From JBLHKS01 sp047620505 (GTDB lineage: Bacteria > Verrucomicrobiota > Verrucomicrobiia > Verrucomicrobiales > DEV007), in assembly GCA_047620505.1 (NCBI GenBank), contig JBLHKS010000026.1:1-51926 (forward strand): a DNA stretch of 51,926 bases, read 5' to 3'. The first letter of the stretch is position 1, and every line of letters starts with the position of its first letter. The notes beneath the pieces were generated by a model. That model was not told where the DNA came from. It searched no databases and saw only the letters and a list, made by a program, of their open reading frames with translations. A program made the position numbers and the translations under genes. Of the stretch, positions 7,898-17,203 are shown in pieces.

Positions 7898-9543
7898 TGA
7901 AGACAAGAATCCTCATTTTAATCGCTGCTCTAGCCGTCCTTTCGGGCTGCGCCACCTACAACGGATCGCTAAGTCCAGCCTCACGCAAATCCGTCACTTC
8001 CAACGCGTTCTTGGCTTCCGTGCCGCACAACACGCCTCAGCGCTGGAATCGCGGAACCCCTCAATTTGGCTCCACTTACATCGCCAGAGAAGATGCCGCG
8101 ATCGTCGCTGGCACAGCCGAGCCCTTCAACACCGAGCGCTACGATGACGACGAAGACACCCCGTTTCTGACCGTCGCCGAAGCGCCGCTTTCGACCTTTT
8201 CGGCTGACGTCGACACAGCTTCTTATGCGAATGTCAGGCGGATGATCGAGCACGAAATCCCGATCCCCAAAGGCGCAGTTCGGATCGAGGAAATGGTCAA
8301 CTATTTCGAATACGACTATCCTCAGCCAACCGGGCAGGATCCGTTTTCGGTAACCAGCGAAGTCGCCGATTGTCCGTGGAAACCAGAACATAAACTCGCT
8401 CGGATCGGCCTTCGCGGTAAAGAAATCGCTCTCGAGGAACGCGAGCCCGTGAATCTGGTCTTCCTCCTCGATGTCTCTGGCTCGATGGATAGTCCTAACA
8501 AACTTCCGCTGCTCAAAAAAAGTATGAAACTCCTCTTGGAGAAACTCGATGAGCGCGATCGAATCGGCATCGTCGTTTACGCGGGCGAATCGGGTGTGGC
8601 GCTGCCCTCGACGCGCTGCAGCCAGCGCACCCGAATCGCTCAGGCGATTGACAAGCTCGGCGCTGGCGGCTCGACCAACGGCGCAGCGGGAATTGAAGAG
8701 GCTTACGAAATGGCCGGTCGGCATTTCATCCAGGGCGGCGTCAATCGCGTGATTCTCGCGACGGACGGCGATTTCAATGTAGGAACCTCGAACCGCAGCG
8801 ACCTTGCCGACCTTATCAAGGAAAAGGCAAAATCAGGCGTCTATCTGAGCGTGTTAGGCTACGGCATGGGCAACTACAACGACGCCATGCTTGAGGAGCT
8901 GTCCGGAAAAGGAAACGGAAATTACGCCTACATCGATACGATCAACGAGGCGCGTAAAACTCTGGTCGAGCAGCTGGACGGAGCGCTGATCACGATTGCG
9001 AAAGACGTCAAATTGCAGGTCGAATTCAACCCGGCTGAGGTTCAGGCCTACCGCTTGATTGGTTATGAAAACCGCAGGCTGGCAGATCGCGATTTCAACG
9101 ATGATAAGAAAGACGCGGGAGAAATCGGCGCAGGGCATCGCGTCACTGCGCTTTACGAAGTCGTGCCGGTTGGAGTGAAGTTCGCCGGCCCTGACATTGA
9201 TCCACTGAAGTATCAGAAAACGGGCTCAGAACCAGAACCGAACGCCGCTGCAAATTCCGGCGAGTTGATGACCGTGAAGTTGCGCTACAAATCGCCGACA
9301 GGCGGCGCGAGCCAGCTTCTCTCCCACACGGTCGCCAATTTCGACCGTGATTTCGCGGCGGCGTCCGGCGAATTCAAATTTGCCACCTCGGTCGCTGGAT
9401 TTGGGATGCTTTTGAGAGAATCTGAGGACATGGGGAAGGTGACGAAAAGCAAGGTGCTTGCTTGGGCTAACGCAGGGCGCGGAACCGACAAACACGGCTA
9501 TCGAGACGAGTTCGTTCGTTTGGTTAAAAAGTCGAACACGTAG
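7897..9543 (+). CDS. YfbK-type von Willebrand factor A lipoprotein
   Basis: This 548-residue protein has a lipoprotein signal peptide (MKTRILILIAALAVLSGCA; lipobox LSGC, lipid on C19), so it is anchored at the envelope. The N-terminal VWF_A-type region contains STFSADVDTASYANVRR. The VWA domain proper carries the MIDAS motif DVSGSMDS, TNG and TDGDFN, and a DUF3520-like C-terminus follows. This is the architecture of E. coli YfbK and its many homologues in Bacteroidota, Verrucomicrobiota and Planctomycetota, whose function is not established. There is no recognisable ribosome-binding site; the near-palindrome at 7882-7897 touches the ATG, suggesting tight control of this start. It is probably followed by an independently transcribed gene. 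Confidence 0.93.
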   Translation: MKTRILILIAALAVLSGCATYNGSLSPASRKSVTSNAFLASVPHNTPQRWNRGTPQFGSTYIAREDAAIVAGTAEPFNTERYDDDEDTPFLTVAEAPLSTFSADVDTASYANVRRMIEHEIPIPKGAVRIEEMVNYFEYDYPQPTGQDPFSVTSEVADCPWKPEHKLARIGLRGKEIALEEREPVNLVFLLDVSGSMDSPNKLPLLKKSMKLLLEKLDERDRIGIVVYAGESGVALPSTRCSQRTRIAQAIDKLGAGGSTNGAAGIEEAYEMAGRHFIQGGVNRVILATDGDFNVGTSNRSDLADLIKEKAKSGVYLSVLGYGMGNYNDAMLEELSGKGNGNYAYIDTINEARKTLVEQLDGALITIAKDVKLQVEFNPAEVQAYRLIGYENRRLADRDFNDDKKDAGEIGAGHRVTALYEVVPVGVKFAGPDIDPLKYQKTGSEPEPNAAANSGELMTVKLRYKSPTGGASQLLSHTVANFDRDFAAASGEFKFATSVAGFGMLLRESEDMGKVTKSKVLAWANAGRGTDKHGYRDEFVRLVKKSNT

Positions 9544-9603
9544 GTTTGGCCAGAAAATGGGCTGAAAGCCGTGGTTCCTCCAGCGCCGTGCTCTGGGAGA
9601 ATC

Positions 9604-11226
9604 ATGGCTCGCATCTTCAACCCACTTTACGCGATTTTGGTCGTGGCAGGCTTGGCGAACGCCGACGAAATTCTTCACAACGGAATTGTCCTGCCTGACG
9701 AATGGCCTCCGCACCCAGAGGCCTTCGCCCGCGATCAACCGACCACGCCGCCCTACCTTTCGCAGCCGCTCGAAATCATTCCGATCAATCTGGGGCGGCA
9801 GCTGTTCGTTGACGATTTCCTAATCGAGGAATCGACCTTAGAACGGACATTTCATCAGCCGGTCTGGCACGAAGACTGTCCGATTTTCAAGCCCGAAACC
9901 CCGGCTGAATTTCACCGCAATAAAAACATCCCTTTCGCCGCTCCGTTCAGCGATGGGGTCTGGTTTGATCCTGCCGACGGCGCTTTCAAAATGTGGTATC
10001 TGGCGGGTACCGGAATCTTTTTTGGTTATGCAACTTCAACCGATGGCGTCCACTGGGAGCGGCCAAATCTAAATGTCTCACGCCTTGGCGAAAACATTCT
10101 CGACATCGAGCCGGTGATTCGCGATTCCAGCACGGTCTGGCTCGATCAAGAGGAAAAGGATTCGGCTCGGCGATTTAAGATGATGTATTTTCGCGCCGGT
10201 TTGCACATGCGAGTTTCGCCGGACGGCATCAATTGGAGCGACTCTCTCGGCGCACCGGGCAAGTCGAGCGATCGCTGCACTTTTTATCGCGACCCGTTTC
10301 GAAAGGTCTGGGTCTACAGCATTCGCGGCGGCGAAAGGGGCGTCGGGCGCTGCCGTTTTTATGGGGAAAGTCCGGATTTCGGCGTGCCGCTTTGGGGCTC
10401 GTTTCGCGAATTGCCGCGCTGGGCTTGCGCCGACTCGCTGGATCGAGTGAAGGACTTCGAATACGCTGAAGTCCTGCCAGATCTTTACAATCTCGATGCG
10501 ACTCCGTACGAGAGCCTCATGCTCGGCCTCTTCAGTATTCACGCAAAAGAGACCGAAGGTGCTCGGCCAAAAATCAACTACGTGACCCTCGGATTCAGCC
10601 GTGATGGCTTTCACTGGGATCGGCCCGATCGCAGGCCTTTCCTTGACGTCTCTGAAGATCCGAAGGCATGGAATTACGGCAACGTGCAGTCGGCTGGCGG
10701 AGGCTGCGTGATCATGGGCGACAAGCTCTACTTCTACTGCAGCGGCCGTAACAGCGGTCGCGATCCGGATGATGGAAGCGGCGGCAGCACCGGCTTGGCG
10801 ATTCTTCGGCGAGACGGCTTCGCCTCGCTTGATGCTGGTCAGGATGGAGGAAAAATCACGACTCGAAAGCTGAGGTTCGATGGGAAACGTCTCTTCGTGA
10901 ATGTGGACGCGTCAGGCGGTGATTTGAGAGCGGAAGTGATCGATGCAGAAGGAAATCCGATCCCGCCTTTCACCTTGGAAAACTGCCAGCCCGTCACAGC
11001 AGATTCCACTTTGATCGAGGTGAATTGGAAAGATGCGGACGACCTCACCGCTGTCGCCGGAAAGCCCGTCAGGCTTCGGTTTCACCTGAGGAAAGCCAGT
11101 CTCTACGCCTTTTGGGTCAGTCAGGATGAAGCCGGTGCCAGCCAAGGCTACGTAGCCGCCGGCGGCCCGGGTTTCATCTCGCAACGCGATGACGTTGGCA
11201 GGACCGCCCTCCAGGAGCGGCCCTGA
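9604..11226 (+). CDS. secreted five-bladed beta-propeller protein (GH32/43-like fold)
   Basis: This 540-residue protein starts at the ATG at 9604, which follows a good ribosome-binding site (GGGAGA at 9596-9601) and gives a clean signal peptide ending near ANA-DEI. An upstream in-frame GTG at 9571 would add eleven residues ahead of the signal and is less likely. Blade-like repeats such as FKMWYLAGTGIFFGYATSTDG, FKMMYFRAGLHMRVSPDG and YVTLGFSRDGFHWDRP match the N-terminal propeller of glycoside hydrolase families 32/43/68. Close relatives in Planctomycetota and Verrucomicrobiota are annotated only as hypothetical or GH32-like. An ASP/DUF-type beta tail fills the last 100 residues. The catalytic acids cannot be assigned with confidence, so activity on a sugar polymer is inference. 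Confidence 0.82.
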   Translation: MARIFNPLYAILVVAGLANADEILHNGIVLPDEWPPHPEAFARDQPTTPPYLSQPLEIIPINLGRQLFVDDFLIEESTLERTFHQPVWHEDCPIFKPETPAEFHRNKNIPFAAPFSDGVWFDPADGAFKMWYLAGTGIFFGYATSTDGVHWERPNLNVSRLGENILDIEPVIRDSSTVWLDQEEKDSARRFKMMYFRAGLHMRVSPDGINWSDSLGAPGKSSDRCTFYRDPFRKVWVYSIRGGERGVGRCRFYGESPDFGVPLWGSFRELPRWACADSLDRVKDFEYAEVLPDLYNLDATPYESLMLGLFSIHAKETEGARPKINYVTLGFSRDGFHWDRPDRRPFLDVSEDPKAWNYGNVQSAGGGCVIMGDKLYFYCSGRNSGRDPDDGSGGSTGLAILRRDGFASLDAGQDGGKITTRKLRFDGKRLFVNVDASGGDLRAEVIDAEGNPIPPFTLENCQPVTADSTLIEVNWKDADDLTAVAGKPVRLRFHLRKASLYAFWVSQDEAGASQGYVAAGGPGFISQRDDVGRTALQERP

Positions 11227-11235
11227 TTCGAAAGC

Positions 11236-11730
11236 TTAGCTGGTTGCCTTCGGCTTTTTCTCGCCCTTCGGCTTCGCTGGTCGGGCTGCCTTGAGCTTGG
11301 CCTTCTGGTCGTCGGTCAGGAGCGCTTGAACGGCCGTTCCGAACTCTTTGGTAGCGCCTCTTGCTTCCTTCTGCGCCGCTGCTTGCTCGTCCGTCAATTT
11401 CACTGCTGCGGCGACCGCTTCCCTGAGGTCCTTCTTCTCCTTGCCCGCCTCTTTCGCTGCGGCAGTCGCACTTTTCTGCGCTTCTTTTTGTGCGTCCGTC
11501 AGGGCGGCAGCGGCCCGAAGCTCTCCCTGCTTTTTCTCGGCGGCCGTAGCCAGTTCGCGGATCTCCTTGGTTTGTTCTTCGGTCAGGCCAGCGGCGTCGA
11601 ATTTCTTCAATGTCCGATCAGCGAGCGAGGGTGCCTCCTTTTTCTTCTTAGGCGCGTCGTCAGCGGCGAATACACCAGCGCAAGCCGCGAAGATAATCAG
11701 GGTGGCAACAGAATTCTGGATCAGTTTTAT
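11236..11730 (-). CDS. small secreted Ala/Lys-rich helical protein with LTxxQ-like repeats, non-ATG start
   Basis: The coding frame extends well upstream of the first conventional start (TTG at 11610). The extension encodes a convincing signal peptide (KLIQNSVATLIIFAACAGVFAA, then DDAPKKKK), but no ATG, GTG or TTG lies ahead of it: after an in-frame TAA (11736-11734) come CTA, ATA (11730) and AAA, then CTG (11724). I use ATA 11730, with CTG 11724 as the alternative. The mature part is almost all helical and carries LTEEQ, LTDAQ, LTDEQ and LTDDQ about 26-34 residues apart, recalling the LTxxQ motif of periplasmic Spy/CpxP proteins. Function is unknown. It is convergent with the propeller gene. 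Confidence 0.7.
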   Translation of the reverse strand: MKLIQNSVATLIIFAACAGVFAADDAPKKKKEAPSLADRTLKKFDAAGLTEEQTKEIRELATAAEKKQGELRAAAALTDAQKEAQKSATAAAKEAGKEKKDLREAVAAAVKLTDEQAAAQKEARGATKEFGTAVQALLTDDQKAKLKAARPAKPKGEKKPKATS

Positions 11731-11869
11731 TAGTTATGATTTGTTTTGGATTAAACCTCGGAGCCAGGTTCGGATGGAATTTCTGAACCGAGACATTCGA
11801 GTATTTTAAGACAAGTAGCGTGTTCTGAGAACTTCCACAGATTGCCAATAGACTGAAAGCGGGCATTTC

Positions 11870-12344
11870 CAGTTCCTTCTTGGCTTAATCTCGCCAAGTG
11901 GACGCTCTTCAGTTTCTCACATTCCCCCAGCAGCTGCTGAATCGCCGATTGAATGGTTTCGCCTTCGCAAGACCATTTCGCTGGTCACCGGTCTGCCCCC
12001 CGTGGATCAAAAGCTGACTGCTTCCTTTGATCCAAACGTGCTTTCGGCCGTCTTTCGAATCGAACAGTCCATGGGGTCTGTCCGCGAGCAGCTCGTGCAG
12101 TTCCTCATCGCCGATTCTTCTCACCTGAAGTTTCGAATCCGTGGTCGAGAACACAGAAATCGTCGGATTCGGGCGGCTCAAGGAATCTGGATCGGGCCGG
12201 ATTGCCTCGCTCCAACACAATCAGGTAGCGATGAAGCCGATTGAAATATCGCTGATGAAACTCACGCCAAGCGTTTTCGTCGCCTCGGGACATTCCCGCC
12301 GTTAGCGACTCGACCGATTCGAATGCGGCATCCTCGTTTGGCAA
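11870..12344 (-). pseudogene. decayed ECF-type RNA polymerase sigma factor
   Basis: Reading from a TTG at 12344, the frame gives SLTAGMSRGDENAWREFHQRYFNRLHRYLIVLERGN, the typical region 2 start of a Verrucomicrobiota/Planctomycetota sigma factor, and then loses similarity. A second frame carries a middle fragment (VRRIGDEELHELL ... DSKDGRKHVW). A third frame carries a region 4-like end (GETIQSAIQQLLGECEKLKSVHLARLSQE) that looks shortened by a deletion. The total span of about 160 codons is near the size of an ECF sigma factor. Several frameshifts separate the pieces, so the gene is broken. It accounts for most of the otherwise gene-free stretch 11731-12517, and a copy of the dispersed palindrome (11928-11939) sits in the region 4 remnant. 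Confidence 0.55.
11928..11939. repeat. copy of the dispersed palindrome in a pseudogene
   Basis: CAGCAGCTGCTG lies in the decayed sigma-factor gene. The sequence stays perfect although the surrounding reading frame is broken, which is mild support for the element being maintained for its own sake. Confidence 0.75.
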
Positions 12345-12517
12345 AGCGCGTGCTGGCTGAGCGCAGGAACTGATAATGGCGTCGGTGGATTGCGTAGGAT
12401 CGATTCTCGGAGGTTGGTCCGGAAGCAGGCGACTTCTTCGGATTTCCGTTCGATCAAGGCCAGCTCCGACGGCCATCCACAAATCCCTCGGGCGGTCTCA
12501 CATTTTTTACGCCCGGC

Positions 12518-15013
12518 CTATTCTCTTTTCGGATCGATCCGCAGGACGCCGTTTCCGGTTCGCTGATGAATGGCCTGTCCGGATTCGATGATCGCCAGCT
12601 CGCAGGTCAGTTCTTTGTATTGACCTGTCAGGGCGTCCTCCGCGATTTGAATCTGGAAAACAACGGTTTCGTCGCCCGGCTTGATCTTGGGTTCGCTAAT
12701 GAGAGTAACGCCCGTGGGAAGTCGCAAAATCTTCGCCGTCGCTTCACCGGAGAACTCGCGAAGGTGCTCGATCTTTCCGACGATTTCGCCGCGCTTGCCT
12801 TGTTCGATCGCAGCGCGCTGAAGCTCAATCTGAAGGTAAGGATCGATAACTTTGATCGTGATCAACGGCGAAGCGATGTAGTGAAAACCAACTCCGGTGC
12901 GCGGCTCACCGCCTTCGTTTTCGCGTGCGGTGATCGTGACGCGGTAATCGCCAGCCTCAGCCTGGCTGGTCGCGGAGATTCGGTAAAAACCGACGTCATC
13001 GCCCGCTTCGATGATGATTGGCGGCTGCTTCGTGACGCCGAGCGGGAGCCAGTCGATCTCTAGATAAACCGCTCCGGCAAAATCGCCCTTTCGCGTGATT
13101 TTCACTTTGAGATCGAGCTCAGCATCCTTGGCTAAGCCAATTTCGGGCTCTTCGATTTCGACATCGAATGGTGCTTCTTCAAGAATCGCGAAAGCCAGCT
13201 TCCGGGTCTTGTTGAACATCGGTGCGTAGCCGCCTCGCTGATCATTCGAGGAATGCGTCTGCGCGAACGAACCTTCCAGATCGATGCCGTCTTCCAGCGC
13301 GTGTGGGACCAGCTCGAACAGTGCCGTCTGGAGTTTCGCGTTAACTGGAGCGCGAAAAGTGGTCATGATGATCGGATTGTTTTTCGTGAAAATCGGACTC
13401 TCGAATTCAACCCCTTCAGGCAGCCCACGCGCTTCAAGCCGGATCGGCCCGTCGTAGCGTGAGCCGAAGCCGTTCTGGATCGCGATCGTCCGCGCCAGCG
13501 TCGAACCGCGGTGAATTCCGATCACGTCGCGCACGATCGTCGCCTGCGCCGGGTAGTCTTGATAGAACGTAAAAAGGCTGTCTCGATGAGGCTGGATCTC
13601 GACGCGATAGATGTAGTCTTCGCCAGATTCGCGACGCGTATCCGTTACGCCAAGCAGGTACTCGCCGTCCTCGTCTGGCTCGAACATAAAAACCGGATCG
13701 AGCCGATCTCTGACCTGATGTCGATAATGATGGCCTTCCCAATCGTGCCCATCCCAGAGCGAGTCGTCTTCCTCGTAAACTCGCTTGCTCGGATTCCCTT
13801 CAGCCGGCTTGATCCAGATGAACGGATCGAGTTTCGAGCCTAGCGTCATCGCGTAAGCTCGAACTCGGTAGCGTTCTCCCTTTTTTGCCGAGAACCGATA
13901 CCAATCTTTCTCCCCTTCGGTCTTGATGATCCCGTTAATCGCCACCGGCAGCTGCTGGCCGATCGATTGCGGCTCATCGCCTTCAGTTTCCATCACATTG
14001 GGAAATGCGGCCACCTGAAATCGGTTAGGCGACGGAATCTCCGGCAAGTCGGTGATCGAAGTCAGCTCAACCATGGATTTCTCGAATGGACCTACTTTTT
14101 GCGGCAACTTCGCCGTCAAATTGCTCCTCGATCCATCGAGATAAAACACGTCAAGGTCTAACACCTCGCCCAACTGACCGCCTAGCGGATAGGTGATCGC
14201 GGGACGCGGAAAGTCGCCAATGTGCAGCGCATAATGAGCTTCGTAAATCTCGCTATCCATCTGCTGACGAATGGTGATGAGATGATCTCCAGCCTCTTCC
14301 GCGATGAACGAAACCACCGGATCGTGGGAAAAAAGCGCTGAGCGGCTGTTGCGAACGACGCGCTTTCCCGACGGCGAAGTCACCTCGATCGCCATGTCAG
14401 TCAGGCCGCCGTAGTGGATCGTGCCTAACCGCGCGTTGATCATCTGGCAGGTGCACCGCTCGCCCTTATCGAGTTTCACTCGGTAGAGATCCCAATCATT
14501 CGCGCTCTCGTTGGTGGAGCAGAATCCAGAAATCGTCGAATTAGACGGAACCGTCTGGGCGAACACTGGAGAGTCGTTCCGCGCCCCGTCCTTATCCTGG
14601 AACGCGTGTTCTTCGCGAACGACCGGATACGGAGTGACCCAGAATCTCAGCATCTCTGAAAGCTTCTGCTTCGTGCGTAACCGCAAGTAGTACTCGCCGA
14701 GTCTCGCGTCTGGAGCGATCTCTAGATCCAGCTCAATCGCCTTGCCAGGCTCGACAGGCGTCGGCGTTCCATTTTGCTGGTTCGGAACGGAATCCAGCTG
14801 TCGAATTGCCGTGCAACGAATCCCCGGCTGATAGAAAATAATCTCCTCCGCGGTCTGCAGCCTCGAGCCTTCGATCCAGCAAGTGACCGTCGTCCCGCGT
14901 TGACCAATCTGCGGAAGAATGAGGTCGGCCGTGCTCTTGTCGTTGGCCACTAGCGAGGCCGGAATTGCGATCAGCAGAGCCAGGCCGATGATTCTGAAGT
15001 CCAATCGATTCAT
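12518..15013 (-). CDS. secreted protein with two pre-peptidase C-terminal (PPC) domains, module A
   Basis: The ATG at 15013 opens a signal peptide (MNRLDFRIIGLALLIAIPASLVA) and gives 831 residues. The open frame runs on upstream to 15532, but that part lies antisense to the DUF1549 gene and is not credible. PPC domains, beta-sandwiches found on secreted enzymes, occupy about residues 155-262 (NDWDLYRVKLDKGERCTCQ ... DHLITIRQ) and 345-470 (KDWYRFSAKKGERYRVRAYA ... GEYLLGVTDT). Several Ig-like or CARDB-like strands follow. No catalytic domain is visible, so a structural or binding role with its neighbours is likely. It is divergent from the DUF1549/1553 gene by 99 bp and is a paralogue of the protein at 25133-27577. 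Confidence 0.85.
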   Translation of the reverse strand: MNRLDFRIIGLALLIAIPASLVANDKSTADLILPQIGQRGTTVTCWIEGSRLQTAEEIIFYQPGIRCTAIRQLDSVPNQQNGTPTPVEPGKAIELDLEIAPDARLGEYYLRLRTKQKLSEMLRFWVTPYPVVREEHAFQDKDGARNDSPVFAQTVPSNSTISGFCSTNESANDWDLYRVKLDKGERCTCQMINARLGTIHYGGLTDMAIEVTSPSGKRVVRNSRSALFSHDPVVSFIAEEAGDHLITIRQQMDSEIYEAHYALHIGDFPRPAITYPLGGQLGEVLDLDVFYLDGSRSNLTAKLPQKVGPFEKSMVELTSITDLPEIPSPNRFQVAAFPNVMETEGDEPQSIGQQLPVAINGIIKTEGEKDWYRFSAKKGERYRVRAYAMTLGSKLDPFIWIKPAEGNPSKRVYEEDDSLWDGHDWEGHHYRHQVRDRLDPVFMFEPDEDGEYLLGVTDTRRESGEDYIYRVEIQPHRDSLFTFYQDYPAQATIVRDVIGIHRGSTLARTIAIQNGFGSRYDGPIRLEARGLPEGVEFESPIFTKNNPIIMTTFRAPVNAKLQTALFELVPHALEDGIDLEGSFAQTHSSNDQRGGYAPMFNKTRKLAFAILEEAPFDVEIEEPEIGLAKDAELDLKVKITRKGDFAGAVYLEIDWLPLGVTKQPPIIIEAGDDVGFYRISATSQAEAGDYRVTITARENEGGEPRTGVGFHYIASPLITIKVIDPYLQIELQRAAIEQGKRGEIVGKIEHLREFSGEATAKILRLPTGVTLISEPKIKPGDETVVFQIQIAEDALTGQYKELTCELAIIESGQAIHQRTGNGVLRIDPKRE

Positions 15014-15112
15014 GCGGAAAAGGATGTAGCCGAATCGGTTTTCCTTAGCAAAGAGCATTCGCCGTAAGTCACGGCACTGAAAGCCGCCGCTCCCTTGAGA
15101 CGTGCGTACAGC

Positions 15113-17194
15113 ATGAGATTCTCGCTTTTGGCGCTGGTTTTCACTTCCTTCCTCCTCGCAGCCCTGTCGGCAAGCGAGCCGGATGCGAACACGCGGATCG
15201 ACGAAATTCTCCAGCGCCATCAGCAAGAAGTCAGCGCGCAGCCGAACCCTCCGATCACGGACGAGACGTTTCTTCGCCGGATCCATCTCGACGTGATCGG
15301 CCGGATTCCGACGCTTGAAGAAGCGACCGCATTTCTCGACGCTGACGCCCCTGACAAACGCACAAATCTCATCCAGCAGTTGCTGAATTCCGAAGGCTAC
15401 GTTTCGCACAGCTTTAACTATTGGGCGGACATGCTGCGCGTCAGCGAGGGTGTTGGGAATAACCGGCTTCAGACTTATGTCTATTCGCTCTGGATCAAAG
15501 ACGCGCTTCGCCGCAACAAGCCCTATGATCAATTCGTTCGCGAGCTGATCACGGCGCGCGGAATGCTATGGGAAAACGGTGCGACTGGCTATTATCATCG
15601 CGATCGTGGGATGCCTTTGGATAATATGTCGAACACGATTCGCGTGTTCCTCGGCACGCGGCTCGAATGCGCGCAATGTCATAACCATCCGTTCGATCGT
15701 TGGACGCAAATGGACTACTACCGGATGGCTGCGTTCAGCCATGAAATGGACTCGCGGATTTACATTCCGAAAAACCGGTTGGCGGGAGTCGAGTATCAAA
15801 AGCAATGGATGAACGAGGCGCGAGCAGCTGCTGGCGGGACGCTGGCTCGGGACAGTCGCGAATATCTTCACTACAAAGCCCTGAGCCAAGTGATCGCGGA
15901 TCTCTTCGCGCGGCTGAAATACATCGAGGTGCGCGAGACGCCCGCGACCCTCACATTGCCACACGATTATCAATACGACGACGCGGAGCCGGAGAGTTCG
16001 GTGCTGCCAGCTACGATGTTTGGCACCGAAATCGGCGCTGGGAAATCGATCGATGAGCGCATCACGGCTTATGCCGATTGGATGACTTCGCCGGAGAACC
16101 CGCGCTTCACCAAGGTGATCGTCAATCGACTCTGGAAACGGGCGATGGGACGCGGCCTGGTCGATTCGGTCGACGAATTCATGGACGACACGCAGGCTGC
16201 CGTGCCGGAGCTGCTCAATTACCTCGTCGAGCGGATGATCGCCTTGGATTACGACTCGAAGGCGCTACTCGCCGAAATCTACAACTCGCGTGCCTACCAA
16301 AGCGAGATGAGCAACGCGGACGTTCCGCTCGGTGCGCCCTACGCCTTTCCTGGTCCGGTTTTGCGCCGCCTGACGGCCGAGCAAATCTGGGATTCTTTCG
16401 TGACGCTCGCGATTCCAAATCCGGATTTCTACATGCCTCGAATCAACACCGAGCTTTCGCAAATCGAATTGCTTCGCCAGATTTACATCGCAATGGAAGG
16501 TCGGACGAAGGAGGAAATTCTCACAATCATTCAGGCCTCTGCAGATTCCTACACCGACACCTACCTTAGGAACGAAGAGCTTTTGGCGGAGCTGTTGGCC
16601 GCCCGAGCCGCCAAGGAAGAAGAGCGGGCCGCTGAGTTGGCAAAAGAGCTGAACGCGCTCCGAAACAAGCGCCAATCAGCATTGCGCGAGAAGGCTTACA
16701 ACGGCCAGGTCAAGGGCGGCAATCCAAGGGATCTCTACACGGTATTCGGCATCGGCGGCGAGGCGTTTCCGATCGAGAATGTGGTGTTCAGCCTTCCTCG
16801 AAAGGCGGGCTCGAGCAACGAGGACGTCGCCGCGTGGCGCGCACAAGCCGTTGGATTCACTCGAGCTTCCGAGCTTCAAAAACCAGCGCCACGAGGCCAT
16901 TTCTTGCGCGAATTTGGCCAATCAGACCGCGAAATCATCGAGAACCAGAACAACGCGGCCACGGTACCTCAGGCCTTAAGCCTCTTGAACGGACCCTGGG
17001 CCGAGCTGCTCGCAAACCCTCAGTCGGTGCTTCGGTCGAATCTGGATGAGGCGGATGATAAACTGGAATCGCTCTTTCTTTCGGTTCTCAGCCGCCGGCC
17101 GACTCCACGCGAAATTGAAATGTTTGAGTCAGCAACTGCTGACGCCGTAATCTGGGCTTTGCTCAACAGTCAGCAGTTTCGGTTCACGCAATGA
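15113..17194 (+). CDS. DUF1549/DUF1553 cytochrome-like secreted protein, module A
   Basis: The start at ATG 15113 gives a signal peptide (MRFSLLALVFTSFLLAALSA) and 693 residues; the TTG at 15095 would add six residues before it. The N-terminal DUF1549 domain is seen in DETFLRRIHLDVIGRIPTLEEA. A CAQCHNHPFDRW segment near residue 186 provides a CXXCH haem-type motif. The C-terminal DUF1553 domain includes VNRLWKRAMGRGLVDSVDEF. A charged coiled-coil (about residues 485-525, rich in Glu, Lys and Ala) separates the last part. These proteins are abundant in Planctomycetota and Verrucomicrobiota, always near DUF1501 genes, and are thought to take part in periplasmic degradation of complex substrates; biochemical proof is lacking. 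It is convergent with the DUF1501 gene, 9 bp apart. Confidence 0.92.
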   Translation: MRFSLLALVFTSFLLAALSASEPDANTRIDEILQRHQQEVSAQPNPPITDETFLRRIHLDVIGRIPTLEEATAFLDADAPDKRTNLIQQLLNSEGYVSHSFNYWADMLRVSEGVGNNRLQTYVYSLWIKDALRRNKPYDQFVRELITARGMLWENGATGYYHRDRGMPLDNMSNTIRVFLGTRLECAQCHNHPFDRWTQMDYYRMAAFSHEMDSRIYIPKNRLAGVEYQKQWMNEARAAAGGTLARDSREYLHYKALSQVIADLFARLKYIEVRETPATLTLPHDYQYDDAEPESSVLPATMFGTEIGAGKSIDERITAYADWMTSPENPRFTKVIVNRLWKRAMGRGLVDSVDEFMDDTQAAVPELLNYLVERMIALDYDSKALLAEIYNSRAYQSEMSNADVPLGAPYAFPGPVLRRLTAEQIWDSFVTLAIPNPDFYMPRINTELSQIELLRQIYIAMEGRTKEEILTIIQASADSYTDTYLRNEELLAELLAARAAKEEERAAELAKELNALRNKRQSALREKAYNGQVKGGNPRDLYTVFGIGGEAFPIENVVFSLPRKAGSSNEDVAAWRAQAVGFTRASELQKPAPRGHFLREFGQSDREIIENQNNAATVPQALSLLNGPWAELLANPQSVLRSNLDEADDKLESLFLSVLSRRPTPREIEMFESATADAVIWALLNSQQFRFTQ

Positions 17195-17203
17195 CGTCTG
17201 CCG

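Noticed and set aside
11909..12244. Small separate open frames on either strand
   Set aside because: They fall within the decayed sigma-factor gene and carry only fragments of it, or are shadows.
15014..15532. Upstream extension of the PPC gene of module A
   Set aside because: It lies antisense to the DUF1549 gene and precedes a clear signal peptide starting at 15013.
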